This document shows positions 44,304 to 51,667 of a stretch of 64,000 nt of DNA, one piece after another; within the stretch, counting starts at the first letter, position 1, and the number at the start of each line of letters is the position of its first letter. The stretch is taken from NCBI RefSeq assembly GCF_014207745.1, contig NZ_JACHJB010000002.1, positions 2,914,001 to 2,978,000 of the forward strand, written 5' to 3'. This DNA is from Nonomuraea muscovyensis (lineage in GTDB: Bacteria; Actinomycetota; Actinomycetes; Streptosporangiales; Streptosporangiaceae). The notes beneath the pieces are model-generated. The model was not told the DNA's origin and made no database searches. It was given only the letters and a program-made list of their open reading frames with translations. The translations under genes and the position numbers were made by a program.

Positions 44304-45320
44304 CTAGATCCGGGCCGTGCTGGCCCGGTCGACCAAGGAGGGCGGGACCACGAGACGCTCGCGCCCGTGTGGCTCCCGGCCCTCGATCTGCCGTAGAAGC
44401 ACCTCGATGCTGTGCCTGCCCACCGCGCCGAAGTCCTGCCTGATGGTGGTCAGCGGGGGCGAGAAGAACTCCGACTCGGGGATGTCGTCGAAACCGACGA
44501 CGCTCACCCGGCCGGGGACCTTCACGCCCCGCTCGGTGAACGCCCGCAGCACCCCGAGCGCCATCTGGTCGTTGGCGACGAAGACCGCGGTCACGTCCGT
44601 CATGCTCGCCAGGCTGCGGCCCGCCTCGTAACCCGAGCGCGGACTCCAGTCCCCGGCGAGCGGCTGCGGGGCCTCGCGGCCCGCTCGCGCCAGCGCGGCC
44701 CGCCACCCGGCCACGCGCCCTTCGGCCTCCAGCCAGTCGGAGGGACCGCGGACGTGCCAGACCGTCTCGTGCCCCAGGGACAGCAGGTGCTCCGTGGCGA
44801 GCCTGCCGCCCTCGACCTGGTCGACGCAGACGACCGACACCTCGCCGGCCTCGCCGCCCTCGACCGCGACCGTGGGCACGCCGAGGGGCAGGTCCGCCAG
44901 CGCCTGGGCGGCCGAACGCTGCGGCGCCACCACGACGATGCCGTCGACGCCCTGGTCGGCCAGGTAGTCGAGGGCGTCGCGGACGCCGCTCCGGTCGATC
45001 GATCTGAGGCTGACGATGCTGATGAAGTAGCCGGCGGCCCTGGCCGCCTGCTCGATGCCGTAGACGGTGCTCGCCGGGCCGTACAGCGTGGTGTCGAAAC
45101 TGACCACGCCGAGGGTCCGGGAGTGCCGGGTGACGAGCGCGCGGGCGACGAGGTTTCGGCGGTAGCCGAGCTTGTCGATCGCCACGAGCACCTTGGCGCG
45201 GGTCTCGCTGCGCACGTTGGGGTGCTCGTTGAGCACGCGTGAGACCGTCTGGTGCGACACGCCGGCCTCTTTGGCCACATCGGCCATGACCGGCGGGCGG
45301 CGCTCCGAGGTCGATCCCAC
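44304..45320 (-). CDS. LacI family repressor of the arabinose operon
   Basis: 338 residues from the GTG at 45320, which has AAGGAG 6 bases upstream; the frame is open to 45365. The DNA-binding head is 'VMADVAKEAGVSHQTVSRVLNEHPNVRSETRAKVLVAIDKLGYRRNLVARALV', with the hinge helix following. The effector domain is of Peripla_BP_3 type: 'TLGVVSFDTTLYGPASTVYGIEQAAR', 'VDGIVVVAPQRSA', 'AVFVANDQMALGVLRAFTERGVKVPGRVSVVGFDDIPES' and 'DFGAVGRHSIEVLLRQIEGRE'. It sits directly upstream of the transporter-araBDA operon on the same strand. Operators at 45351 and 45486 upstream and at 44251 downstream indicate autoregulation and control of the operon. Confidence 0.92.
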   Translation of the reverse strand: MGSTSERRPPVMADVAKEAGVSHQTVSRVLNEHPNVRSETRAKVLVAIDKLGYRRNLVARALVTRHSRTLGVVSFDTTLYGPASTVYGIEQAARAAGYFISIVSLRSIDRSGVRDALDYLADQGVDGIVVVAPQRSAAQALADLPLGVPTVAVEGGEAGEVSVVCVDQVEGGRLATEHLLSLGHETVWHVRGPSDWLEAEGRVAGWRAALARAGREAPQPLAGDWSPRSGYEAGRSLASMTDVTAVFVANDQMALGVLRAFTERGVKVPGRVSVVGFDDIPESEFFSPPLTTIRQDFGAVGRHSIEVLLRQIEGREPHGRERLVVPPSLVDRASTARI

Positions 45321-45350
45321 GAGCTGCTCCTTTTCCTGGCTTGGCAAGAC

Positions 45351-45378
45351 TGTGAACGTTAACAACGGGTCTCGTCAA
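45351..45378 (-). promoter_or_regulatory. promoter-operator of the first LacI gene
   Basis: The palindrome TGTGAACGTTAACA (45351-45364) lies just downstream, in the minus direction, of a TTGACG -35 hexamer (45373-45378), so it would occupy the spacer and -10 region of the repressor's own promoter. It matches the TGTGARCGYTAACA consensus of the other sites. The -10 is not obvious. Confidence 0.65.
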
Positions 45379-45485
45379 GAGGCGTCTCGATTACGGTCGC
45401 GTTACGCCCGGAGGACCTTGACGCGGATGGTGAGGACGCCTCGACGGGGGCGCCCAGCTCTCCGTTGGCAACGCCCGCATGCTCG

Positions 45486-45499
45486 TGTTAGCGTTAACA
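45486..45499. promoter_or_regulatory. LacI-type operator, distal upstream copy
   Basis: TGTTAGCGTTAACA, which is TGTTAACGCTAACA on the other strand, an almost perfect palindrome and a close match to the consensus. It is 135 bp from the copy at 45351, between the two LacI genes. The rest of the 287-bp gap between those genes shows nothing else I can name. Confidence 0.6.
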
Positions 45500-45607
45500 G
45501 TATAGCTGAGGAACCTCCCCTGCCAAGAGACCCGTCTCAGGTGTGCGGCCGGTCGCGGGCCGCGCCGCCGGGCCGGACGGCGTGCTGCGCGCCCGGTCCG
45601 GCACGGC

Positions 45608-46612
45608 TCACCCGGCGGCGGTCGAGTCGCGGATGACGAGCCGGCAGGGCATCCGGTGCACGCCCGGCGTCGCCCTGCCGTCGATGGCGGCGAACAGGTG
45701 CTGGGCGGCGGTGCGGCCGAGCTCCTCCAGGTTCAGGTCCACGGTGGTCAGGGCGGGCCGGGTCTCGGTGGACAGCACCTCCCAGTTGTCGTAGCCGATC
45801 ACCGCGATGTCGCCGGGCACCGACCGGCCGCGTTCGCGGGCGGCCTCGACGAAGCCGGCCGCTATCTGGTCGCTGCCGCAGAACACCGCGTCCACCTCGG
45901 GCTCGGCCATGAGCAGCATCTCGGCGGCGTGCCGCCCCCACCGCTGCGACCACGTGCCCCAGAGCGTCTCGCCCGCCTGCCGCACCCCGGCCGCGGCGAG
46001 CGCCCGCCCCAGCCCCTCGGCCCGGTCGCGGGCGGCCTGGTAGTGCTGGGGTCCGGTGATGTGCGCGATCCCGCGCCGCCCGAGGGCCAGCAGGTGCTCG
46101 ACGGCCAGCCTCGCCCCGCCCACGTCGTCGGGCACGAACGACACGTCGTCCGGGTCGTCGGAGGGGCCGTAGGCGTAGACCACGGGCACCGGCAGGTCCC
46201 TGCTGACGGAGGGGCGCGGGTTGGTGCTCTCCCCCACCACGATCAGCCCGTCCACCCGGCGCGACAGCAGGGCGCGCAGGTGGTGCTGCTCCCTGATCGC
46301 GTCGCCCCGGGCGTCGCACAGCATCACCGCCATCTCGCCCGCGCCGAAGGCGTTCTCCGCGCCGAGCAGCACCGGGATGCCGAACCTGCCGACGCTGTCG
46401 GAGGTGAGCAGCCCCACCGTGCGCGTCTGCCCCGACAGCAGCCCGCGGGCCAGCGCGTTCGGCTGGAAGGAGAGCTGCTCGGCGGCGGCCAGCACCCGCT
46501 CACGCGTCGAGGCCCGGACGTCCTGCCGCCCGTTGAGCGCCTTGGACGCCGTGGCGATCGACACCCCCGCCAGGGACGCCACGTCGTTGATGGTCGCGCG
46601 CCGACCCGCCAT
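45608..46612 (-). CDS. LacI family repressor, second
   Basis: 334 residues. The head is 'ATINDVASLAGVSIATASKALNGRQDVRASTRERVLAAAEQLSFQPNALARGLLSG', a typical LacI helix-turn-helix and hinge. The core has 'TVGLLTSDSVGRFGIPVLLGAENAFGAG', 'RVDGLIVVGESTN', 'DAVFCGSDQIAAGFVEAARERGRSVPGDIAVIGYDNWEVLS' and 'DLNLEELGRTAAQHLFAAIDG'. It is divergent from the CUT1 ABC/GH127 operon starting at 46735 and is the natural regulator of it. A perfect GTTTCGAAAC palindrome directly abuts its start codon, and a related motif lies in the divergent promoter. Confidence 0.93.
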   Translation of the reverse strand: MAGRRATINDVASLAGVSIATASKALNGRQDVRASTRERVLAAAEQLSFQPNALARGLLSGQTRTVGLLTSDSVGRFGIPVLLGAENAFGAGEMAVMLCDARGDAIREQHHLRALLSRRVDGLIVVGESTNPRPSVSRDLPVPVVYAYGPSDDPDDVSFVPDDVGGARLAVEHLLALGRRGIAHITGPQHYQAARDRAEGLGRALAAAGVRQAGETLWGTWSQRWGRHAAEMLLMAEPEVDAVFCGSDQIAAGFVEAARERGRSVPGDIAVIGYDNWEVLSTETRPALTTVDLNLEELGRTAAQHLFAAIDGRATPGVHRMPCRLVIRDSTAAG

Positions 46613-46622
46613 GTTTCGAAAC
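46613..46622. promoter_or_regulatory. GTTTCGAAAC palindrome at the second LacI start
   Basis: A perfect 10-bp palindrome directly upstream of the ATG at 46612, overlapping the ribosome-site region. It is followed by CCCTTTT, and the extended motif GTTTC(C)GAAA(A)CC(C)TTTT recurs in the same orientation at 46690. Likely an autoregulatory operator of this LacI protein. Confidence 0.55.
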
Positions 46623-46663
46623 CCTTTTCAGTAACCGACATCTGGAGCGAACCATAACACCCA

Positions 46664-46706
46664 TTGACATGCACGAATGTTTCTTCTACGTTTCCGAAAA
46701 CCTTTT
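46664..46706 (+). promoter_or_regulatory. promoter and operator of the CUT1 ABC/GH127 operon
   Basis: A consensus -35 TTGACA (46664-46669), a 17-base spacer and TACGTT (46687-46692) form a sigma-70-type promoter. GTTTCCGAAAACCTTTT (46690-46706), a near-palindrome like that at 46613, overlaps the -10 and start region, as expected of a repressor site. The operon's first ATG is at 46735. Confidence 0.65.
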
Positions 46707-46734
46707 AGTTCTCGGGGATCCCCAAGGAGAGACC

Positions 46735-47997
46735 ATGAGACGACGGCTGGCCGGGATCGCCATCCTCGGAGTGTTAACGTTCACAACGGCCTGCGGAGGT
46801 GGCGACGGCGGCGCGCCTGATCCCGCCGACGGCCCCGTCACGATCACCATGTGGACCCGCGCCGCCACGCAGGCGCAGAGCGAGCGACTGGTCCAGGCCT
46901 ACAACGGCAGCCACAAGAACCAGGTCAAGCTGACCGTCATCCCGACGGACAACTACCAGCCGCGCATCGCCTCGGCGGCCGGGGCCAAGCAGCTTCCCGA
47001 CGTGTTCGCGGCCGACGTGATCTTCGTGCCCAACTACACCTCCCAGGGCCTGTTCCTGGACGTCACCGACCGGATCGCCGCACTGCCGTTCAAGGACAAG
47101 CTCGCGCCCTCGCACATGAAGCTGGGCACGCTCGACGGCAGGCAGTACACGATCCCCCACACGCTGGACCTTTCGGTCTGGTTCTGGAACAAGGACCTCT
47201 ACGAGAAGGCGGGCCTCGACCCCGAGCAGGGCCCCAAGTCACTGAAGGAGTTCGCCCAGCACGCCACCGCCATCCAGGAGAAGGCCGGCAAGGACGGCAA
47301 GGTGCACGGCACCTTCTTCGGCGGTAACTGCGGCGGCTGCTACGTCTTCACCTTCTGGCCCTCGGTCTGGGCGGCCGGCGGCCAGGTGATGAACCCCGAG
47401 GGCACGACCTCGCTCAACGACCAGCCCGCGATGACCGAGGTCTTCAAGATCTGGCGGGAGATGTACGACAAGAAGGTGACCGGCCCGACGGCCAAGGAGG
47501 AGCAGGGCCCGACCTGGACCGGGTTCTTCCCCAAGGGCGAGATCGGCGTCATGCCGATGCCCTCGACCACGCTCGGCGCGATGCCGGCGGACATGAAGAT
47601 CGGCGTCGCGCCGATCGCCGGTCCGGACGGCGGCGAGTCGACGTTCATCGGCGGCGACTCGATCGGCGTCTCCGCCACCTCCGAGCACGCCGACGCGGCC
47701 TGGGAGTTCCTGTCCTGGACCATGTCCGACGAGGCGCAGGTCGAGGTCATGGCCAAGAACAAGGACGTGGTCGCCCGCACGGACCTGGCGAGCAACAAGT
47801 ACTCGGCCGAGGATCCGCGCGTGGTGCTGATCAACTCGCTGGTCGCCAAGGGGCAGACACCGTACGCGCTGCGCTTCGGACAGACCTTCAACGACCCGCA
47901 GGGGCCGTGGCTGCGCCTGGCCCGCGAGGCGATCTTCGGTGACGCCGCCAAGGTGCCGCAGCTCAACGCCGAGATCACGAAGTCACTGCAGCAATGA
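46735..47997 (+). CDS. sugar-binding lipoprotein of a CUT1 ABC transporter
   Basis: 420 residues from the ATG at 46735 (AAGGAGAGACC before it). The lipoprotein signal MRRRLAGIAILGVLTFTTAC ends in the lipobox FTTAC. The mature protein is a family 1 extracellular solute-binding protein: 'VTITMWTRAATQAQSERLVQAYNGSHKNQVKLTVIP', 'LPDVFAADVIFVPNYTSQGLFLDVTDRI', 'YTIPHTLDLSVWFWNKDLYEKAGLDP', 'GEIGVMPMPSTTLG'. CUT1 systems import oligosaccharides; with GH127 encoded in the same operon, arabino-oligosaccharides are the likely cargo (inference). An arabinose-type operator is embedded in its signal-peptide codons at 46772. Confidence 0.92.
   Translation: MRRRLAGIAILGVLTFTTACGGGDGGAPDPADGPVTITMWTRAATQAQSERLVQAYNGSHKNQVKLTVIPTDNYQPRIASAAGAKQLPDVFAADVIFVPNYTSQGLFLDVTDRIAALPFKDKLAPSHMKLGTLDGRQYTIPHTLDLSVWFWNKDLYEKAGLDPEQGPKSLKEFAQHATAIQEKAGKDGKVHGTFFGGNCGGCYVFTFWPSVWAAGGQVMNPEGTTSLNDQPAMTEVFKIWREMYDKKVTGPTAKEEQGPTWTGFFPKGEIGVMPMPSTTLGAMPADMKIGVAPIAGPDGGESTFIGGDSIGVSATSEHADAAWEFLSWTMSDEAQVEVMAKNKDVVARTDLASNKYSAEDPRVVLINSLVAKGQTPYALRFGQTFNDPQGPWLRLAREAIFGDAAKVPQLNAEITKSLQQ
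46772..46785. promoter_or_regulatory. LacI-type operator inside the signal-peptide codons
   Basis: TGTTAACGTTCACA, reverse complement TGTGAACGTTAACA, identical to the site at 45351 at the first LacI gene. It starts 38 bases into the coding region of the CUT1 binding-protein gene. It could act as a roadblock operator linking this operon to the arabinose repressor. Confidence 0.65.
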
Positions 47998-48908
47998 CGT
48001 TGACGCTCCGCCGAGCCGGGCGGCGGGCGGCGCACTCGGCGCCGCCCGCCCGCCGGCACAGCAGGAAGGTCCAGGGCTGGCTGTACGCCGCGCCGACCGC
48101 CGTCATCGTGGGCGTGCTGTTCCTCGCCCCGCTGGCGCTGGTGGTGTGGATGTCGCTGCACCGCTGGCCGCTGCTCGGGCCCGCCCGGTTCAACGCCCCC
48201 GAGAACTACACCAAGATCGCCGACAACCCGCTGTTCGTGGACGCGGTGCTCTTCACGCTGAAGTACACGGCGATCACCACGGTGCTGCTGTCGTCCGTCG
48301 CGCTCGGCCTGGCCCTGCTCGTGCAGGAGCGCAGGCCGGGGGTCGGCTTCTTCCGCACCGCGTTCTTCCTGCCGGGCGCCGTCGGCTTCGCCGCCGCCGC
48401 CCTGCTCTTCTACGGGATGCTCAACAACGACTTCGGCCCCATCGATCCGATCCTGCGCGACCTCGGCGTCATCGACGAGCCGGTCAAGTGGATCGGCACG
48501 CCGAACATGGCGCTGTTCTCGACGATCGTGCTCGTGCTGTGGCGCTTCGCCGGGTTCAACATGCTCATCCTGCTGACCGGCCTGCAGGCCATCCCCGTCG
48601 AGGTGTACGAGGCGGCCAGGAGCGACGGCGCCAACCGCCTGCAGATCTTCACCAAGATCACACTGCCGCTGCTGCGGCCGACGCTGGCGCTCATGCTCAT
48701 CCTCAGCGTGACCGGCTCGCTGCTGGCCTTCGACCAGTTCTTCATCTTCACCAACGGCGGCCCGGACAACAGCACCGTCTCCATGGTCATGGTCGTCTAC
48801 CGCGACGCGTTCTTCCGCTTCGACCTCGGCGGCGCGGCGGCCCTGTCGGTCGTGCTGCTCGTCGGCCTGGTCGGGCTCAACACCCTGATGATGCGGAGGC
48901 TGCGGTGA
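47994..48908 (+). CDS. sugar ABC transporter permease, CUT1 first subunit
   Basis: 304 residues with six membrane helices. The start overlaps the binding-protein stop (ATGA). Features: an N-terminal helix after a basic tail ('WLYAAPTAVIVGVLFLAPLALVVWMSL'), 'PENYTKIADNPLFVDAVLFTLKYTAITTVL' and the coupling motif 'IPVEVYEAARSDGANRLQIFTKITLPLLRPTLALMLI' (EAA...G...I...P). Such MalF-type permeases pair with a MalG-type partner, here the next gene. No ATPase is encoded nearby; actinobacterial CUT1 systems commonly share a distant MsiK-type ATPase. Confidence 0.93.
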   Translation: MTLTLRRAGRRAAHSAPPARRHSRKVQGWLYAAPTAVIVGVLFLAPLALVVWMSLHRWPLLGPARFNAPENYTKIADNPLFVDAVLFTLKYTAITTVLLSSVALGLALLVQERRPGVGFFRTAFFLPGAVGFAAAALLFYGMLNNDFGPIDPILRDLGVIDEPVKWIGTPNMALFSTIVLVLWRFAGFNMLILLTGLQAIPVEVYEAARSDGANRLQIFTKITLPLLRPTLALMLILSVTGSLLAFDQFFIFTNGGPDNSTVSMVMVVYRDAFFRFDLGGAAALSVVLLVGLVGLNTLMMRRLR

Positions 48909-49669
48909 CACGCGCCATCACCCTGTCGGCCCTGGCCGTGCTCTTCCTGTTCCCCCTGGTGTGGAGCGGCTGGGCGTCGCTGGAGGACCCCTCGAACTAC
49001 CTGGAGATGGCCAGGTTCGGCGAGGGCGTCGGCACGTACGCCGCCAACAGCGTCCTGGTGTCGTTCATGACGGTCGCGGGCACGCTCGTCGTGTCGGCGC
49101 TCGGCGGCTACGCGTTCGCCAGATTCGACTTCCCCGGCAAGAACCTGCTGTTCCTGGCCACGCTGGCCATCCTCATGGTGCCGTACGCGACGATCCTCAT
49201 CCCGCTGTACGTGCTGCTCGGCTACCTCGGCCTGCAGAACTCCCTGGCCGGGCTGTCGCTGGTGTTCGTGATGTTCCAGCTCCCGTTCGCGCTGTTCATG
49301 ATGCGCAACGCGTTCGAGGCGATCCCGCGCGAGTTGGAGGAGGCGGCGCTGGTCGACGGATGCGGCACGTTCCGGGCCTTCTCCCGGATCCTGCTGCACG
49401 CCGTCCGCCCGGCGCTCGTCACGGTCGGCCTGTTCGCCTTCCTCGCCTCGTGGAACGACTTCTTCGCCCCGCTCATCCTGCTCAACGACGGCTCGTCCTT
49501 CACCCTGCCGGTGGCCGTGGTCAGCATGACGCAACGCACCTTCGGCGCGATCGACTACGGCATGCTCCAGGCCGGCGTCATGGTGATGGCCGTCCCCTGC
49601 CTCATCCTCTTCATCCTTCTGCAGCGCCACTACGTGCGCGGATTCATGTCGGGAGCTCTGCGTGGCTAA
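48905..49669 (+). CDS. sugar ABC transporter permease, CUT1 second subunit
   Basis: 254 residues from a GTG that overlaps the previous stop as GTGA. It is MalG-type: 'NSVLVSFMTVAGTLVVSALGGYAFARFDFPGKNLLFLATLAILMVPYATILIPLYVLLG', and the EAA loop 'IPRELEEAALVDGCGTFRAFSRILLHAVRPALVTVGLFAFLASWNDFFAPLILL'. Slightly shorter than usual (about 270-280) because the N-terminal tail is minimal (TRAITLSALAVLFLFPLVW). Its end overlaps the GH127 gene start by 8 bases, so importer and hydrolase are translated together. Confidence 0.93.
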   Translation: MTRAITLSALAVLFLFPLVWSGWASLEDPSNYLEMARFGEGVGTYAANSVLVSFMTVAGTLVVSALGGYAFARFDFPGKNLLFLATLAILMVPYATILIPLYVLLGYLGLQNSLAGLSLVFVMFQLPFALFMMRNAFEAIPRELEEAALVDGCGTFRAFSRILLHAVRPALVTVGLFAFLASWNDFFAPLILLNDGSSFTLPVAVVSMTQRTFGAIDYGMLQAGVMVMAVPCLILFILLQRHYVRGFMSGALRG

Positions 49670-51566
49670 CCCTGTCCTGCCCTCCACCGGCGTGCTGTCT
49701 CCTCTCGGTCTCGACGCGGTACGGCTCGCCCCCGGATTCTGGGGCGACCGCGTGACGCTCGACCGCGAGGTCACGATCGCCCACTGCCGGGAATGGATGG
49801 AACGCGAAGGCTGGATCGACAACTTCCGCGGCAGGCGGCCACGCCGGGGCCGGGAGTTCAGCGACTCGGAGATCTACAAACTACTGGAGGGCATGGCCTG
49901 GGCCGGGCACCCGGACCTGCCCGAGCTGGCCGAGACCGTGGCCCGGGCCCAGGAGGGCGACGGCTACCTCAACACCCGCTGGTCCGGAAACCGCTACACC
50001 GACCTGGAGTGGGGCCACGAGCTCTACTGCTACGGCCACCTCATCCAGGCGGGCGTGGCCCGGCTGCGCACGCACGGCGAGGACCGGCTGACCGAGGTGG
50101 CGATCCGGGCGGCCGACCACGTCTGCCGCCGGTTCATGGACACCACGGAGACGTGCGGCCACCCCGAGATCGAGATGGCCCTGGTCGAGCTGTACCGGGC
50201 GACCGGGACCGACCGCTACCTGGAGATGGCCCGCCGCTTCGTCGAACGGCGTGGTCTGCCCGCTCTCGGCCCGATCCACTTCGGCCGCGCCTACTTCCAG
50301 GACGACGTCCCGGTACGGCAGGCGAAGGTCTTCGGCGGGCACGCCGTACGGGCGCTCTACCTGGCCTGCGGCGTGGTGGACGTGGCCGTGGAGACCGGCG
50401 ACCAGGAGCTGCTGAAGGCGGTCGAGGCGCAGTGGGAGCGCACCATCGCCCGGCGCACCCACGTGACCGGCGGGATGGGCTCGCGGCACGCCGACGAGTC
50501 GTTCGGCGAGGACTACGAGCTGCCGCCGGACCGGGCCTACGCCGAGACGTGCGCGAGCATCGCCTCGATCATGCTGGCGCACCGGCTGCTGCTGGCGACC
50601 GGGGACGCCCGCTACGCCGACATGACCGAACGGACCCTGTACAACATGCTCGCCACCGGGCTGGCGCTGGACGGCAAGTCGTTCTTCTACGCCAATCCGC
50701 TGCACGTCCGGGTGCCGGCCGAGCCGCCGCAGGGCGTCGTGAGCCACGCCGAGCAGGTCGGGCTGCGCTCCCCCTGGTTCGACGTGTCGTGCTGCCCGAA
50801 CAACATCGCCCGGACGCTGGCCTCGCTGCCCGCCTACGTGGCCACGGCCGATGCGGGCGGCGTGCAGATCCACCACTTCACGCCCGGCGAGATCCGGCAC
50901 GGCGGGCTGGCGCTCCAGATGGAGACGGGCTATCCGTGGTCGGGCGGGGTGACGGTGCGGGTGCTGGCGGACGGGCGCGGGCGGATCTCGCTGCGCGTGC
51001 CGTCCTGGGCGACCGGCGCCACCCTGTCGCGCGCCTGCGCGCCCGATGGGTCCGGTGCCTCAGGTGCGGCGGGAGCGCCGCCGGCCGGTGCGGGCCGCTC
51101 GCCGGCGGCCGTGCCCGTCGCGCCGGGGTACGCGGTCGCCGAGGGCGAGTGGCGGGCCGGGGACGAGATCCGGCTGGAGCTGCCCATGGCGCCCCGCTGG
51201 ACCTTCCCCGACCGGCGGGTGGACGCGCTGCGCGGCACCGTCACGGTCGAGCGGGGGCCGCTCGTCTACTGCGCCGAGTCGGTGGGCGACGAGCCGCCGC
51301 TCGCGGACCTGGCCGCCCGGGTGACGACCCCGCCCGCCGACGTGCCGGCCGACAGGCCCGGCGACGAGGTGGTCGAACTGGAGATCGCCGCCGTCCGGGC
51401 CGCTCCGGACGCGAACGGCTGGCCGTACCGCGCGGAGCAGGACCGGCCCGGCGGCACCGGCGGCGGCACGGACACCGTGCTGCGGCTCGTGCCGTACCAC
51501 CGGTGGGGCAACCGCGGCCCCGCCACGATGCGCGTCTGGCTCCCCGTCGCCGGCGAGCGTCCCTGA
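49662..51566 (+). CDS. GH127 beta-L-arabinofuranosidase
   Basis: 634 residues from the GTG at 49662 (GGGAGC upstream, overlapping the permease stop). GH127 enzymes such as HypBA1 of Bifidobacterium remove beta-1,2-linked L-arabinofuranose with a zinc-bound cysteine nucleophile. Visible: 'LAPGFWGDRVTLDREVTI', 'FSDSEIYKLLEGMAWA', 'THVTGGMGSRHADESFGEDYELP', the ETC triplet (Glu295, Cys297) in 'AYAETCASIASIM' and the CC pair (Cys377/Cys378) in 'FDVSCCPNNIARTLASLP'. These correspond to the four zinc ligands and nucleophile of the family. No signal peptide, so it acts on imported arabinosides. The C-terminal third is beta-rich with an Ala/Gly/Pro insertion near residue 460. Confidence 0.93.
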   Translation: MANPVLPSTGVLSPLGLDAVRLAPGFWGDRVTLDREVTIAHCREWMEREGWIDNFRGRRPRRGREFSDSEIYKLLEGMAWAGHPDLPELAETVARAQEGDGYLNTRWSGNRYTDLEWGHELYCYGHLIQAGVARLRTHGEDRLTEVAIRAADHVCRRFMDTTETCGHPEIEMALVELYRATGTDRYLEMARRFVERRGLPALGPIHFGRAYFQDDVPVRQAKVFGGHAVRALYLACGVVDVAVETGDQELLKAVEAQWERTIARRTHVTGGMGSRHADESFGEDYELPPDRAYAETCASIASIMLAHRLLLATGDARYADMTERTLYNMLATGLALDGKSFFYANPLHVRVPAEPPQGVVSHAEQVGLRSPWFDVSCCPNNIARTLASLPAYVATADAGGVQIHHFTPGEIRHGGLALQMETGYPWSGGVTVRVLADGRGRISLRVPSWATGATLSRACAPDGSGASGAAGAPPAGAGRSPAAVPVAPGYAVAEGEWRAGDEIRLELPMAPRWTFPDRRVDALRGTVTVERGPLVYCAESVGDEPPLADLAARVTTPPADVPADRPGDEVVELEIAAVRAAPDANGWPYRAEQDRPGGTGGGTDTVLRLVPYHRWGNRGPATMRVWLPVAGERP

Positions 51567-51667
51567 CGGACCGGCACCGCGCCCTCATCCCGAGCAGCAC
51601 CCCCTCGTGGCGGCGCGTCGCCGAGCCAGGCGACGGCCGCCGTGTACCACTCCTGTTTGGAGGACCT

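Noticed and set aside
49793..51667. Open frame continuing upstream of the secreted glycoside hydrolase through the GH127 gene (apparent 1962-residue protein)
   Set aside because: The upstream part is out of frame with GH127 and is Arg/Gly/Pro noise; the signal peptide and GGAGGA-preceded GTG at 51668 mark the true start.
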